Assembly (NCBI RefSeq): GCF_035958815.1
Contig: NZ_CP108383.1
Coordinates: forward strand, 4,154,001 to 4,218,000
Origin: Nocardia sp. NBC_01327
GTDB lineage: Bacteria > Actinomycetota > Actinomycetes > Mycobacteriales > Mycobacteriaceae
Direction: 5' to 3'
Length of the DNA: 64,000 nucleotides
Shown in pieces: positions 49,016 through 57,352 of the stretch; the first letter of the stretch is position 1, and each line of letters begins with the position of its first letter. The position numbers and the translations under genes are program-made. The notes under the pieces are model-generated. The model did no database searches. It was not told where the DNA came from and worked only from the letters and a program-made list of their open reading frames with translations.

Positions 49016-50125
49016 ATGCCCTTCGCTGATGAACTCATCAATGACCGCACCGCCCGCGATCTTCTCGCCGCGATCGAAAAGGCTGCGCCCACAGCCGAAT
49101 TGGCTGCGCTGCGCGCCGCGACCGGCAAGCTCGGCCCTCTCGCCCTGCGCCCGCGTGCCGATCTGCTCCGCGATGCGCTCCTGGCGGATGTGCCGGGCGC
49201 CTACGCCGAACTCGCCGGTGTGGTGCGCACTGCCGCGGACAGTTCGGAGGCCTTCGGCGGCTGGCTGATCTGGCCGGTCACCAGCGCGATCGCGGCTCGG
49301 GCGGTACAGGAGAACAGCGGCGCCGCGTTCGATGATGCGATGGCGCTGCTGGCGGAACTCACCGGACGGCTCACCGCGGAGTTCGCGATTCGCACGCTGC
49401 TGCGCCACGATCTGGACCGGGCGCTGGGCATTATCGCCGGGTGGACCACCTCCGCCGATATCGATGTCCGCCGACTGGCCTCCGAAGGGACCCGGCCCTA
49501 TTTGCCTTGGTCGACAAGGGTTCCCGAGATCATCGCCCGTCCGGGAGTCACCGTGCCGATCCTCGACGCGCTCTATCTCGACGACAGTGAATACGTCCGC
49601 CGCTCGGTGGCCAACCACCTCAATGATCTCAGCCGCGACGAGCCCGATCTGGTGGTCGCCGCCGCCCGGCGCTGGCTCGCCGCTCCGGGGGCCGATACCG
49701 CGCGCCTGGTGCGGCACGCCCTGCGCACCTTGATCAAAGCCGGCCACCCCGGAGCGCTGGAATTGCTCGGATTCGCCCACGCCGCAGTCGAAATCGACGG
49801 TCCGCTACTGGACCGGACAACCGTCCCGCCCGGCGGCAGCATCCGCTTCACCGCCACCATCCGCAATACCGGCACCGACCCCGCACGACTGTCCATCGAC
49901 TACGTCATCCACCACCGCAAGGCGAACGGCGGCCAAACCGGCAAAACCTTCAAACTCGCCACCTGCACCCTCGCCCCCGGCGAAGCGCACACCATCGACC
50001 GCGAGCACTCCTTCCGCCCGATCACCACCCGCCGCTACTATCCCGGCGCCCACGCAATCGAATTGCGCATCAACGGCATCGCCTCCGACCGCGTCACCTT
50101 CGACCTCGAAGCGGAACCCGCCTGA
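49016..50125 (+). CDS. AlkD-like DNA alkylation repair protein
   Basis: 369 residues from the ATG at 49016. Residues 1-240 are a HEAT-like helical solenoid: FADELINDRTARDLLAAIEKA, FAIRTLLRHDLDRALGIIAGW, then SEYVRRSVANHLNDLSRD and RLVRHALRTLIKAGHP. This is the AlkC/AlkD type of DNA glycosylase fold that removes alkylated bases. Residues about 255-369 form a beta-rich Ig-like domain (FTATIRNTGTDPARLSIDYVIHHRK), an accessory domain found in AlkC-like relatives that binds DNA. No nearby gene shares the theme. Confidence 0.8.
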   Translation: MPFADELINDRTARDLLAAIEKAAPTAELAALRAATGKLGPLALRPRADLLRDALLADVPGAYAELAGVVRTAADSSEAFGGWLIWPVTSAIAARAVQENSGAAFDDAMALLAELTGRLTAEFAIRTLLRHDLDRALGIIAGWTTSADIDVRRLASEGTRPYLPWSTRVPEIIARPGVTVPILDALYLDDSEYVRRSVANHLNDLSRDEPDLVVAAARRWLAAPGADTARLVRHALRTLIKAGHPGALELLGFAHAAVEIDGPLLDRTTVPPGGSIRFTATIRNTGTDPARLSIDYVIHHRKANGGQTGKTFKLATCTLAPGEAHTIDREHSFRPITTRRYYPGAHAIELRINGIASDRVTFDLEAEPA

Positions 50126-50140
50126 CCGGACGCGGGACGC

Positions 50141-50503
50141 TCACCGCTCGTTGTTCCACATCCGGAACACCGAACAGCGGGTCTTCTCACCGAAGGTCAC
50201 CGTCCACAAATTAGCGAACGTCCCCAGCTTGCGATAAACCCCCGTCCCCCCGATCGCGGCCGTATCCCCATTAACGGCCAGCACCGACCACTCGAACTCC
50301 CACCCACCCTCCTGCCACGCCTCCCGACTCAACCACCCATCGACGATGGCCGCCCGCCCGATCCACGAAGTCGCATAAGGCCATTCGTGATACTCGGCCT
50401 CCTCCGTGAACAGCGCGGCAATGTCCTCCGGATCGGATGTCTTCCATGCCCGCACATACCGCCCGACCCACGCGTCCACCTGCTTCTCGGTAATCGCGAC
50501 CAT
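50141..50503 (-). CDS. SnoaL-like / NTF2-fold protein
   Basis: 120 residues from an ATG with AAGGGGAATC before it. The entry VDAWVGRYVRAWKTSDPEDIAALFTEEAEYHEWPY is the helical-then-aromatic start of NTF2-like enzymes, and the pocket is rich in Trp. It probably binds a small molecule; catalysis is uncertain. It converges on the AlkD-like gene, 15 bases apart, and has a GTTCCTGGG/CCTAGGAAC inverted repeat 70 bp upstream. Confidence 0.8.
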   Translation of the reverse strand: MVAITEKQVDAWVGRYVRAWKTSDPEDIAALFTEEAEYHEWPYATSWIGRAAIVDGWLSREAWQEGGWEFEWSVLAVNGDTAAIGGTGVYRKLGTFANLWTVTFGEKTRCSVFRMWNNER

Positions 50504-50572
50504 GATTCCCCTTAGCTCTCCGGCACTTTCGCCCATCCTCGGCTGATTCTCGGACGCGGAGAAGGCCGCGGA

Positions 50573-50599
50573 GTTCCTGGGTGCCCGGCTCCTAGGAAC
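50573..50599. promoter_or_regulatory. Inverted repeat before the SnoaL-like gene
   Basis: GTTCCTGGG-N9-CCTAGGAAC, arms of nine bases with one mismatch. The left arm is the same word as the half-site at 27967 in the MmyB-type promoter. Between the SnoaL-like gene and the MmyB remnant. Confidence 0.45.
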
Positions 50600-50688
50600 A
50601 CCTCCGACGGCTGCCTGAGGGTGATGGCTACGCCATGGCGTGGTTCGCGAAGTACATCCCCGGCCCCGATATCGAAGGCCGCCGACTC

Positions 50689-50925
50689 TCAGCTGGTCCG
50701 GCTGTCCTCGGCGGCAGTCTTCGAGCTCCACGACAGGAGGATGCGGAGCGCGTCGTGTGAGGGGGTTCCCGGTTCGGCGGTGAGCACCAGCAGGCGCTGG
50801 CCGGAGCCGTCGGGGCTGAGCCAGGTGTCACCAGTCGAGGGTGAGGTCGCCGGCGAGCGGGTGCCGATAGCTCTTTGTGCCGAAAGTGGCGCTGTTGACC
50901 CAATGGTCGATGGCAATCTTCGACG
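50689..50925 (-). pseudogene. 3' remnant of an MmyB-type regulator gene
   Basis: Read on the minus strand, the segment encodes the end of an MmyB-like ligand domain: HWVNSATFGTKSYRHPLAGDL, then LTLDW, and after a one-base shift DTWLSPDGSGQRLLVLTAEPG and TPSHDALRILLSW, ending at the stop at 50689. No start, helix-turn-helix or first half is present. It corresponds to the C-terminal region of the intact protein at 28025-28936. A frameshift near the middle confirms decay. Confidence 0.75.
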
Positions 50926-51188
50926 CCTTCACCGCAGTCCCTCTGATCGAACAGCGCCCACTACTGCTGATCGTCGGCACCCGTGCGATCACCTCCTGGA
51001 TGAGCGTGGAAGCGTTTCAGAAGGCCCTGGGCCCCAAAGAAATTCACTGGATTGCAGGAGCCGGCCACGTCGATTTATACGACCGCGAGCAATACCTCGG
51101 CCCGGCGATCGAGAAACTGACCGCCCACTTCACCGAGTACCTCGCCGCCGCACATCCGCTGGTGTCGACCTCGGAAGTTCCCCGATGA
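50914..51188 (+). pseudogene. 3' remnant of an alpha/beta hydrolase gene
   Basis: The frame encodes only the last third of a dienelactone-hydrolase-like protein: FDAFTAVPLIEQRPLLLIVGT, then SVEAFQKALGPKEIHWIAGAG and GHVDLYDREQYLGPAIEKL. It corresponds to the C-terminus of the hydrolase at 26911-27858 (RPLLMIAGTE, ATHIDLYDRDEYV). The nucleophile elbow and N-terminal half are absent. An ATG at 50877 or 50910 could start translation but the product would be inactive. Confidence 0.78.
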
Positions 51189-51289
51189 CAGTCCTCAAGT
51201 AGGAACATGGAAATATATGCATCTGTTTATGTGAATCCCGTGGGTCATAACCACAGCAACAGACGCCAAGAAGAGGGCCGGGGTCGTTT

Positions 51290-51303
51290 GAAACGGTCGT
51301 TCT
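51290..51303. promoter_or_regulatory. Operator before the tetR gene at 51320
   Basis: GAAACG-GT-CGTTCT lies 17 bp before the ATG at 51320. It resembles GAAACG-CT-CGTTTC at 54277, which is also 17 bp before a start codon (54260). The two sites suggest one TetR regulator controlling itself and the monooxygenase operon. Confidence 0.5.
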
Positions 51304-51319
51304 TGTTTAGGGTGGGGGT

Positions 51320-51955
51320 ATGCCGCGCATCAGTGAGGAACTTTGGGCCGAACGGCGTCGTCATGTGTTGATTAGTGCTTGGGGCTGTTTCGCGCGGGAT
51401 GGGTTCCATGCGGCGTCGATGGATCAGATTATTGGTGCGACCGGGTTGTCCTCGAGTGCTGTGTACCGGTACTTCCGTAGCAAGGACGAACTCATTGACG
51501 CTACGGCGGAGGAAGCGCTCGTGCTGATCGGGAGTCTGTTCGATCGATTGCTGGCCGCTGAGCCGATACCGACCCCGGACGAGACGGTTGCCGTGCTGGT
51601 GGAGGACCTGCACAGCAGGGGGGAGCAGGAAGGGTATGACCTCTCGCAATTGGCTATGCAGGCGTGGACCGAGGCGCTTCGGCGGCCGCACCTGCATGAG
51701 CTGGTCAACGCCTACTATCGCTCCACCCGGGCGAACTTCGCCGAGCTCGCCCGGCGGTGGCAGGCTGCCGGATACCTTGCGCCGGATGCCGATATCGACG
51801 CTGTGGCAGCGTTATTGACGACGCTGATGCCGGGTCTGATCGTTCTGGAACACCTCGGTGACGGCTCCTCGGCGCAGCAATTGATCGCCGGCATAAGCGG
51901 TTTCGCCTCGGCCTCGTCGCTTCGAGACGGGGCTCGCGACCGAAATCCGGTGTGA
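51320..51955 (+). CDS. TetR family transcriptional regulator
   Basis: 211 residues from the ATG at 51320 behind GGTGGGGG. Residues 13-58 form the TetR helix-turn-helix (ARDGFHAASMDQIIGATGLS followed by SSAVYRYFRSKDELI) and the rest a TetR_C-type ligand domain. It converges on the VOC-ABM gene 22 bases downstream and is likely the local regulator of the operon 54260-51977, because both carry the same operator word at the same distance from their starts. Confidence 0.9.
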   Translation: MPRISEELWAERRRHVLISAWGCFARDGFHAASMDQIIGATGLSSSAVYRYFRSKDELIDATAEEALVLIGSLFDRLLAAEPIPTPDETVAVLVEDLHSRGEQEGYDLSQLAMQAWTEALRRPHLHELVNAYYRSTRANFAELARRWQAAGYLAPDADIDAVAALLTTLMPGLIVLEHLGDGSSAQQLIAGISGFASASSLRDGARDRNPV

Positions 51956-51976
51956 ACGCGGGATTGTGCCCAGCTG

Positions 51977-52759
51977 TCACGTCAATGGTGTGAGTAGATC
52001 CTGCTGTGGAGGCCAATCCACCAGCGGCCTAGCGAATCTGGCGAACTGCTCCATATGGGCAGTCTTGTGGTGCGCATCGAGTGCGGCCTGATCGGCCCAC
52101 GACTCGTAGACGACGATCGTGTTCGGATGCTCGTTTTCCGTGTGTACCAGGTAGGCGAGGCAGCCGTCCTCCTGCCGGATGATGTCTTCCAGTGACCGCA
52201 TCCGGGCGAGTACCCGGTCTCGGTAGCCGGGCAGCGCCGTGAGCCGGGCGACCGCGCACACGGCGGATTCGCCTGCGGCGCTCGCTGTTTCGGCGACAAC
52301 TCCTGCGCCGAGCCAGGGTGAATCGAATTCCACCGCATCGGCGCCCAACCGGTGGGGCTCGGTGGTGTAGAAGCGCAGCCGGAGACCGTCGGGATCGGGA
52401 ACGACCAGCAACCAGCCGATCAGCGCGACGATCGGGGGCGAATGCGGGATGTCGAGGGTATTGAGCCGTGCAACCCAGTCGTCGATCGCCACTCTGTCCG
52501 TGACGGACAGGGTGAGAAGGTCATAACCGTTAAGAGCCTTGGCCGTCACCGGATCCAGCCGTAGCTCCAGGCGGCCGGGGAAGCCGGGAACATCGAGGAT
52601 GACGGCGAAGAGTGTGCCGTCGGCGCGACGGTGATCGAGCTCGGTCAGACGATGCGCGCCGAGGACGGTGCGATACCAGTCGGCACTGCGCTCGAGGTCG
52701 GTGACGGGCAGTTTCAGGTGATGGATTCCGCTGTGTACGGGGTTCGCGGGGGCGCTCAT
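51977..52759 (-). CDS. VOC protein fused to an antibiotic-biosynthesis-monooxygenase (ABM) domain
   Basis: 260 residues from the ATG at 52759. Residues 8-135 are a VOC unit (IHHLKLPVTDLERSADWYRT at the start, VVPDPDGLRLRFYT at the end). Residues about 160-250 are an ABM domain (ARLTALPGYRDRVLARMRSLE, CLAYLVHTENEHPNTIVVYE, AHMEQFARFA). ABM enzymes oxidise quinones or aromatics without cofactor. It lies seven bases after the flavin monooxygenase in the same operon, so both may act in one oxidation route of an aromatic substrate. Confidence 0.88.
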   Translation of the reverse strand: MSAPANPVHSGIHHLKLPVTDLERSADWYRTVLGAHRLTELDHRRADGTLFAVILDVPGFPGRLELRLDPVTAKALNGYDLLTLSVTDRVAIDDWVARLNTLDIPHSPPIVALIGWLLVVPDPDGLRLRFYTTEPHRLGADAVEFDSPWLGAGVVAETASAAGESAVCAVARLTALPGYRDRVLARMRSLEDIIRQEDGCLAYLVHTENEHPNTIVVYESWADQAALDAHHKTAHMEQFARFARPLVDWPPQQDLLTPLT

Positions 52760-52766
52760 GATCAGA

Positions 52767-54260
52767 TCAACTCCGTCGGAAGTGTGATTCGGACGCGGTG
52801 GTGTTATCGGACGGGAGGTAGCTCGAAAGGTCGTGCAGCACAGCGTCGGCACTGGTCGGAACGTGGTCCGCGGCCAGATATCCGTCCGGCCGGACAAGCA
52901 GTGCCTTGTCGAGCCCGGCCACGTACTGAACGGTCACCACCCCGTGCTGGACGGGGTGCGCCGAGGCCGGCCCACTGTCGCCGGGCAGTGCAAGGGTCCA
53001 GTTCAGATCAGTACCGGGCACGGTCAGTGGCGAGACCCGCCCGCCGATACGGGGTGATCCGCGGTCGGGCTCATCGGTATAGGCGATATCGAGCTGAGCG
53101 AGTTTGGTGGTGATCCAGTCGGTGACGCCCGGTGTGGCGGCGGCCGCGGCCAGGACTCGATTGCGGAGATCGCCTGCGACCGAGTCGCGCAGATTTGCCA
53201 GTGTGGCGAATTGGCTTGTGAAGGAGACCATTCCGGTCGCGACCGGGTGCCGCTCGCGGTGATAGCTGTCCAGCAGTTCGACCGGTGCGAGCCCCGTCAG
53301 TACCGCATGCAGTTTCCATGCCAGATTTCCGGCGTCCTGAATGCCGGTATTCATGCCCTGAGCTCCCGCCGGGCTGTGGGTGTGTGCGGCGTCGCCGACC
53401 AGGAAGACATTTCCGGCCCGGAAAGAAGCCGCCACCCGTTCCTGCACGCGGTAGGTCGATGCGGCCACCACCTCGATCACGCGGGCCGCGCTGGAACGCG
53501 AACCACGCTCGGCGAGAAGGCGTTCGAGATCACCGGGTGTCGGGGGCGCCGCGCTGGGCGCCGAGGCCACCATGCGATGCAGGCCGCCGGCGAGCGGTGA
53601 CAGCAGCAGCATGCCGTTGGCGGAAAGGTAGAACGTGGTGTCGGACTTGGCGTTGTCGCCATCGAGACTCAGCCGAACATCGGCAATAGCGAATCGCTGC
53701 TCGTGCGCCGCACCGGGGAAATCGATTCCGGCTGTCGCCCGGACCGCACTGTGGACGCCGTCGCAGCCGACGATATAGCGCGCGGATATCGCGCGCAGCA
53801 CGCCGTCGGGGCCCGCGACGGTCGCGACCATCCCCGGGAAATCGGTGGCCGCGCCGAGGAATTTGTGACCGCGATGCACCTCACCGCCCAACTCGTTCAA
53901 GCGCCGCAGCAGATGCGCCTCGGTGGTCTGCTGGGAGATCAGCAGCACGAAGGGGTACGGCGTCGGCAGGTCGTCGTAGCCGGCCCGCAGCAAGGTCCTG
54001 TCGCGATCGTGCAACCGAAACCCCCGCCCACGCTCCCCGGCCTGGACCAATCGCGCACTGACCTCGAGCCGTTCGAGATATTCCAAAGTGCGGGGCTGCA
54101 CGGCCGCCGCTTTACTGCCGGGCTGAACCTCGGTGACGCGGTCGATCAGGACATGGTCCACGCCCAGCTGGCGCAGGCTTGCCGCGAGTGTCAGTCCTGC
54201 CGGTCCGGCGCCGACGATCAGCACGTCGGTCTGGGTGGGAAGCAGCGGAATGGATACCAT
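52767..54260 (-). CDS. FAD-dependent aromatic hydroxylase (PHBH type)
   Basis: 497 residues. FAD-binding GAGPAGLTLAASLRQLG, the DG motif YIVGCDGVHSAVRA and the GD motif FLVGDAAHTHSPAGAQGMN are all intact, plus a thioredoxin-like C-terminal domain (residues about 390-497) as in phenol/polyketide hydroxylases of class A. It uses NADPH and O2. First gene of the two-gene operon with the VOC-ABM protein; the promoter has the GAAACG-CT-CGTTTC operator. Confidence 0.93.
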   Translation of the reverse strand: MVSIPLLPTQTDVLIVGAGPAGLTLAASLRQLGVDHVLIDRVTEVQPGSKAAAVQPRTLEYLERLEVSARLVQAGERGRGFRLHDRDRTLLRAGYDDLPTPYPFVLLISQQTTEAHLLRRLNELGGEVHRGHKFLGAATDFPGMVATVAGPDGVLRAISARYIVGCDGVHSAVRATAGIDFPGAAHEQRFAIADVRLSLDGDNAKSDTTFYLSANGMLLLSPLAGGLHRMVASAPSAAPPTPGDLERLLAERGSRSSAARVIEVVAASTYRVQERVAASFRAGNVFLVGDAAHTHSPAGAQGMNTGIQDAGNLAWKLHAVLTGLAPVELLDSYHRERHPVATGMVSFTSQFATLANLRDSVAGDLRNRVLAAAAATPGVTDWITTKLAQLDIAYTDEPDRGSPRIGGRVSPLTVPGTDLNWTLALPGDSGPASAHPVQHGVVTVQYVAGLDKALLVRPDGYLAADHVPTSADAVLHDLSSYLPSDNTTASESHFRRS

Positions 54261-54276
54261 CGCCTTCTCCTAAAAC

Positions 54277-54290
54277 GAAACGCTCGTTTC
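54277..54290. promoter_or_regulatory. Operator of the flavin monooxygenase operon
   Basis: GAAACG-CT-CGTTTC, six-base arms, 17 bp upstream of the start at 54260. It matches the operator word before the tetR gene at 51320 (51290-51303). Confidence 0.6.
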
Positions 54291-54430
54291 CGTATGAGTC
54301 TCAGAGTAGTCCCCGGAGAACCGTTAGCGCAAACGTTCATTCCTCTTTGTTGCTACCGCTTTTCGAGATTCAACGCACGGACGGACTGCCCGCTCGACAA
54401 TGAACCCGGCAACGAACTGAAGGTGAGTAC

Positions 54431-54877
54431 ATGAGCAGAGCTATCGAGAATCTGATCGCCGCATATGCCGAGCTGGTGGACGGCGGCGACTTCGCGGGGC
54501 TGGGCGCCCTGCTCGCCGATGCGAGCTTCGGCAGCAGTGGGGGATCGGTCAGTGGGGCCGAGGCGATCGAGGCGATGTTCCGCGGCACGGTGATCGTTTA
54601 TGAGGACGGCACGCCGCGCACCAAGCACGTCACCACCAATCTCGCGATTGAGGTGGACGAGGCTGCGGGTACGGCTGGGTGCCGGAGTTACTTCACGGTG
54701 CTGCAGGCGTTGCCCGAATTGCCTTTGCAGCCCATCGCAAGTGGTCGCTACCACGACAGTTTCGCTCGGCGTGACGGGCGGTGGCGGTTTGTTGAGCGGC
54801 GGGTGTTTGTCGATCTTGTGGGTGATGTCAGCAGGCATCTGTACCCGCGCGGGGGTCAGGCGGTGGGTGGGGAGTAG
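54431..54877 (+). CDS. SnoaL/NTF2-like protein
   Basis: 148 residues from the ATG at 54431. NTF2-like start (IENLIAAYAELVDGGDFAGLGALLADASF) and the closing RDGRWRFVERRVFVDLVGD are typical of nuclear transport factor 2-like ligand-binding/isomerase proteins in actinomycetes. It is divergent from the flavin monooxygenase, with 170 bp between, so it may belong to the same catabolic or biosynthetic group. The end overlaps the tetR gene at 54856 (convergent) by 22 bases. Confidence 0.85.
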   Translation: MSRAIENLIAAYAELVDGGDFAGLGALLADASFGSSGGSVSGAEAIEAMFRGTVIVYEDGTPRTKHVTTNLAIEVDEAAGTAGCRSYFTVLQALPELPLQPIASGRYHDSFARRDGRWRFVERRVFVDLVGDVSRHLYPRGGQAVGGE

Positions 54878-55434
54878 CGCAGGCCGTCCATCAGGAGGTC
54901 CAGCAGGCGGCGGGCCAGGTCGCGTTGGTCGAGTTCGCCTGCGATGAGGGTGATTCCGCCGAGGCTCATCAGGACGTCGGTCGGGTTGATGTCCGAGCGG
55001 ATGGTCTTGTCAGCGGCACCGGCGGTCAGGAGTTCCGCCAGGGCGTCGGTGAGTAGTGCTCGGGTGTGCATGATGTCGGCTTCCGAGACGAGCAGGGTGC
55101 GCAGGGCGTCTGCCATCGCGTTCTTGGTGGCCATGAAGTCGATGAAATGGTCCATCCAGGTTCGGAGTGCCTGGGGGGCGGGAACATTCGACAGTAGGTC
55201 GAGAGCGGAGTCGCACAGTCTGGTGACTTCGTTGCGGTAGGTCGCTTCGACCAGGGTCTCGCGGGTGGGGAAGCGGCGATACAGGGTGCCGATGCCGACG
55301 CCCGCGTCCTTGGCGATCGCTTTGAGTGAGGCCTGGGTGCCCTCGCGGGCGAAGGCCTGTGCGGCCGCTTCGAGTACGCGGTCGTGATTGAGCTGCGCGT
55401 CGGCGCGCAGGGGGCGGGATCCTGCGGGGGGCAT
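54856..55434 (-). CDS. TetR family transcriptional regulator
   Basis: 192 residues. The N-terminal helix-turn-helix reads FAREGTQASLKAIAKDAGVG followed by IGTLYRRFPTRETLVEA, with a TetR_C domain after it. It is divergent from the SDR at 55545, with a twin operator of 25-bp arms between. Autoregulation plus SDR control is likely, as for the pair at 848-2387. The 3' end overlaps the neighbouring NTF2 gene. Confidence 0.92.
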   Translation of the reverse strand: MPPAGSRPLRADAQLNHDRVLEAAAQAFAREGTQASLKAIAKDAGVGIGTLYRRFPTRETLVEATYRNEVTRLCDSALDLLSNVPAPQALRTWMDHFIDFMATKNAMADALRTLLVSEADIMHTRALLTDALAELLTAGAADKTIRSDINPTDVLMSLGGITLIAGELDQRDLARRLLDLLMDGLRYSPPTA

Positions 55435-55456
55435 TTTTTCGACGTCTCCTGACTGT

Positions 55457-55513
55457 TGATAAACGGAGCCGGGTCCGCTTATGCTGGGTAAGCGGACCCG
55501 GCTCCGTTTATCA
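55457..55513. promoter_or_regulatory. Twin inverted TetR operator between tetR and SDR genes
   Basis: Two identical 25-bp arms (55457-55481 and 55489-55513) are inverted around 7 bases. Each arm holds a near-palindrome, CGGA-G-CCGG-G-TCCG at 55464-55477 and its inverse at 55493-55506, centres 29 bp apart. The same design as at 1746-1800 but with another sequence. Confidence 0.8.
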
Positions 55514-55544
55514 GTGTAGAGCGTCGTCAGGAAGAAGTAGTGTG

Positions 55545-56492
55545 ATGAGTATCAGTCGCGTCACCACTCCGTTCGGTGCGCAGACCACCGCGTCGGAAGT
55601 CATTGCGGGCCTGGACCTTACGGGCTATCGAGCGATTGTCACCGGCGGTGGGTCCGGGATCGGTGTCGAGACGGCCCGTGCCCTCGCCGGCGCGCACGCG
55701 GAGGTGACCCTGGCCGTGCGCAATATCGAAGCCGCGAAGGCAGTCGCCGAGGAGATCATCGGCGACACCGGAAATGACAAGATCCGAATCGAACCACTCG
55801 ACCTCGCGGACCAGGCATCGATCGCGGCGTTCGCCGCAGCCTGGCAGGGGCCACTGCATATCCTCGTCGACAATGCGGGCATCATGGCCACCCCGGACCT
55901 GCGAACCCCGCAGGGCTGGGAAATGCAGTTCGCCACAAACCATCTCGGCCATTTCGCGCTGACCGGTGCTCTGCACGATTCGCTGGCGGCGGCGGGCACG
56001 GCGCGAGTGGTCGTGGTGAGCTCGGTCGGTCATCTGAACGGGCAGATCGTGTTCGACGACATCCACTTCCAGCGCCGCCCCTATGACCCGTGGGAGGCGT
56101 ACGGGCAGTCCAAAACGGCCAATATCCTGTTCGCGGTCGAGGCCGCGCGGCGGTGGGCCGACGACGGGATCACCGTGAACTCCCTGAACCCGGGCAGAAT
56201 CCCGGCCACGAATCTGAGCAGGCATATGGGCGCGGTGCAGAACGCGCCCGCCTCGTTCGAGCCAGACAGCACCGCGGTCTCGTGGAAGACCCCAGCGCAG
56301 GGTGCGGCCACCTCGGTCCTGCTGGCCACCTCGCCGCTGCTCGAGGGGGTGAGCGGTCGCTACTTCGAGGACTGCAACGAGGCTGAACCACATCAGCCCG
56401 GCATTCGCCGCGGTGTGGCGTCCTATGCACTCGACGCTGGCAATGCCGAACGGCTGTGGCAGGTCTCGCTCGACCTGCTTGCCGGGCGGTAG
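55545..56492 (+). CDS. Short-chain dehydrogenase (WWOX/retinol-dehydrogenase-like)
   Basis: 315 residues. The TGGGSGIGVETARAL cofactor loop, LVDNAGIM, VVVSSVGHLNG (Ser) and YGQSKTANILF (Tyr and Lys) give a full classical SDR catalytic set. The longer C-terminus and the DDIHFQRRPYDPWEAYGQS block are seen in the retinol-dehydrogenase-like branch. The neighbouring divergent TetR and the twin operator suggest substrate-induced expression. The start is at ATG 55545 after AGGAAG; a GTG just before it is also possible. Confidence 0.92.
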   Translation: MSISRVTTPFGAQTTASEVIAGLDLTGYRAIVTGGGSGIGVETARALAGAHAEVTLAVRNIEAAKAVAEEIIGDTGNDKIRIEPLDLADQASIAAFAAAWQGPLHILVDNAGIMATPDLRTPQGWEMQFATNHLGHFALTGALHDSLAAAGTARVVVVSSVGHLNGQIVFDDIHFQRRPYDPWEAYGQSKTANILFAVEAARRWADDGITVNSLNPGRIPATNLSRHMGAVQNAPASFEPDSTAVSWKTPAQGAATSVLLATSPLLEGVSGRYFEDCNEAEPHQPGIRRGVASYALDAGNAERLWQVSLDLLAGR

Positions 56493-56503
56493 CGGCCGAA
56501 GGG

Positions 56504-56522
56504 ATTCAATCAACGATTGAAT
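56504..56522. promoter_or_regulatory. Dyad upstream of the second SDR gene
   Basis: ATTCAATC-AAC-GATTGAAT, perfect 8-bp arms, in the 119-bp gap between two SDR genes, with a further related word CTGATTGAC just after. A regulator site controlling the SDR at 56612 is likely. Confidence 0.6.
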
Positions 56523-56611
56523 TACTGATTGACACGTGTTTCACTTCTCGGCATGGTTCAGAAGGTCGTCCCGGATCCGTGGCGGCCGTCCACACCCATC
56601 GAGGAGACACC

Positions 56612-57352
56612 ATGAGTGGCCGACTGTCCGGCCGAGTCGCGCTGATCAGCGGCGCGGCATCGGGAATGGGCGCATCACACGCCCGCGCCTTCATCGCCGA
56701 GGGCGCCGCCGTCATGATCGGCGATATCACCGATGAGCCGGGGGAGCGGCTGGCCGACGAGCTCGGCGACCGGGCCGCCTTCATTCATCTGGATGTCACG
56801 CGCTCCGAGGACTGGACGGCCGCGGTGGCCGAAACCGTCCGGCGCTTCGGCAAACTCAATGTCCTGGTCAACAATGCCGGCATCTTCGACGGCGGCCCGC
56901 TCGGTGAGTACACCGAAAAGCAATGGCAGACAGTTATTTCCATCAATCTGACCGGGCCTTTCCTCGGCCTCACCGCCGCCCGCGACGCACTGGTGGCGGC
57001 ACGTCCGGCCGCCGTCGTGAACATCTCCTCGGCCGCCGGAATTCAGGGCGTCGCCGGCGTACACGCCTACACCGCATCCAAATTCGGCGTCCGCGGCCTG
57101 ACCAAGTCGGCGGCCCTGGAGCTGGCTCCCCACGGTGTCCGCGTCAATTCCGTGCATCCGGGCGGCATCCTCACCCCGATGCTCGGCGCGACCGGCGAGG
57201 TCACCGTCGACCGCGCCTCGAATCCGCTTGCCAGACTAGGCGTTCCCGAAGAGGTGACCCCGCTCGTCGTCTTCCTCGCCAGCGAGGAATCCAGCTACTG
57301 CAATGGTGCGGAGTACGTCGTCGACGGCGGTATGACCGCCGGTCGCCCCTAA
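56612..57352 (+). CDS. Short-chain dehydrogenase (3-hydroxysteroid/glucose-dehydrogenase type)
   Basis: 246 residues from the ATG behind GAGGAGAC. Classical SDR set: SGAASGMGASHARAF, NNAG in LVNNAGIFDG, NISSAAG and YTASKFGVRGL; C-terminus with the usual NGAEYVVDGG close. The branch includes hydroxysteroid and 3-oxoacyl reductases with NAD preference (the acidic DI at the end of strand two). It has its own palindrome and so is probably separately regulated from the SDR before it. The 3' end overlaps the small secreted-protein gene by four bases. Confidence 0.92.
   Translation: MSGRLSGRVALISGAASGMGASHARAFIAEGAAVMIGDITDEPGERLADELGDRAAFIHLDVTRSEDWTAAVAETVRRFGKLNVLVNNAGIFDGGPLGEYTEKQWQTVISINLTGPFLGLTAARDALVAARPAAVVNISSAAGIQGVAGVHAYTASKFGVRGLTKSAALELAPHGVRVNSVHPGGILTPMLGATGEVTVDRASNPLARLGVPEEVTPLVVFLASEESSYCNGAEYVVDGGMTAGRP

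Noticed and set aside
50877..51188. A 103-residue protein as a functional hydrolase
   Set aside because: It lacks the nucleophile elbow and the first two thirds of the fold; annotated instead as a remnant.
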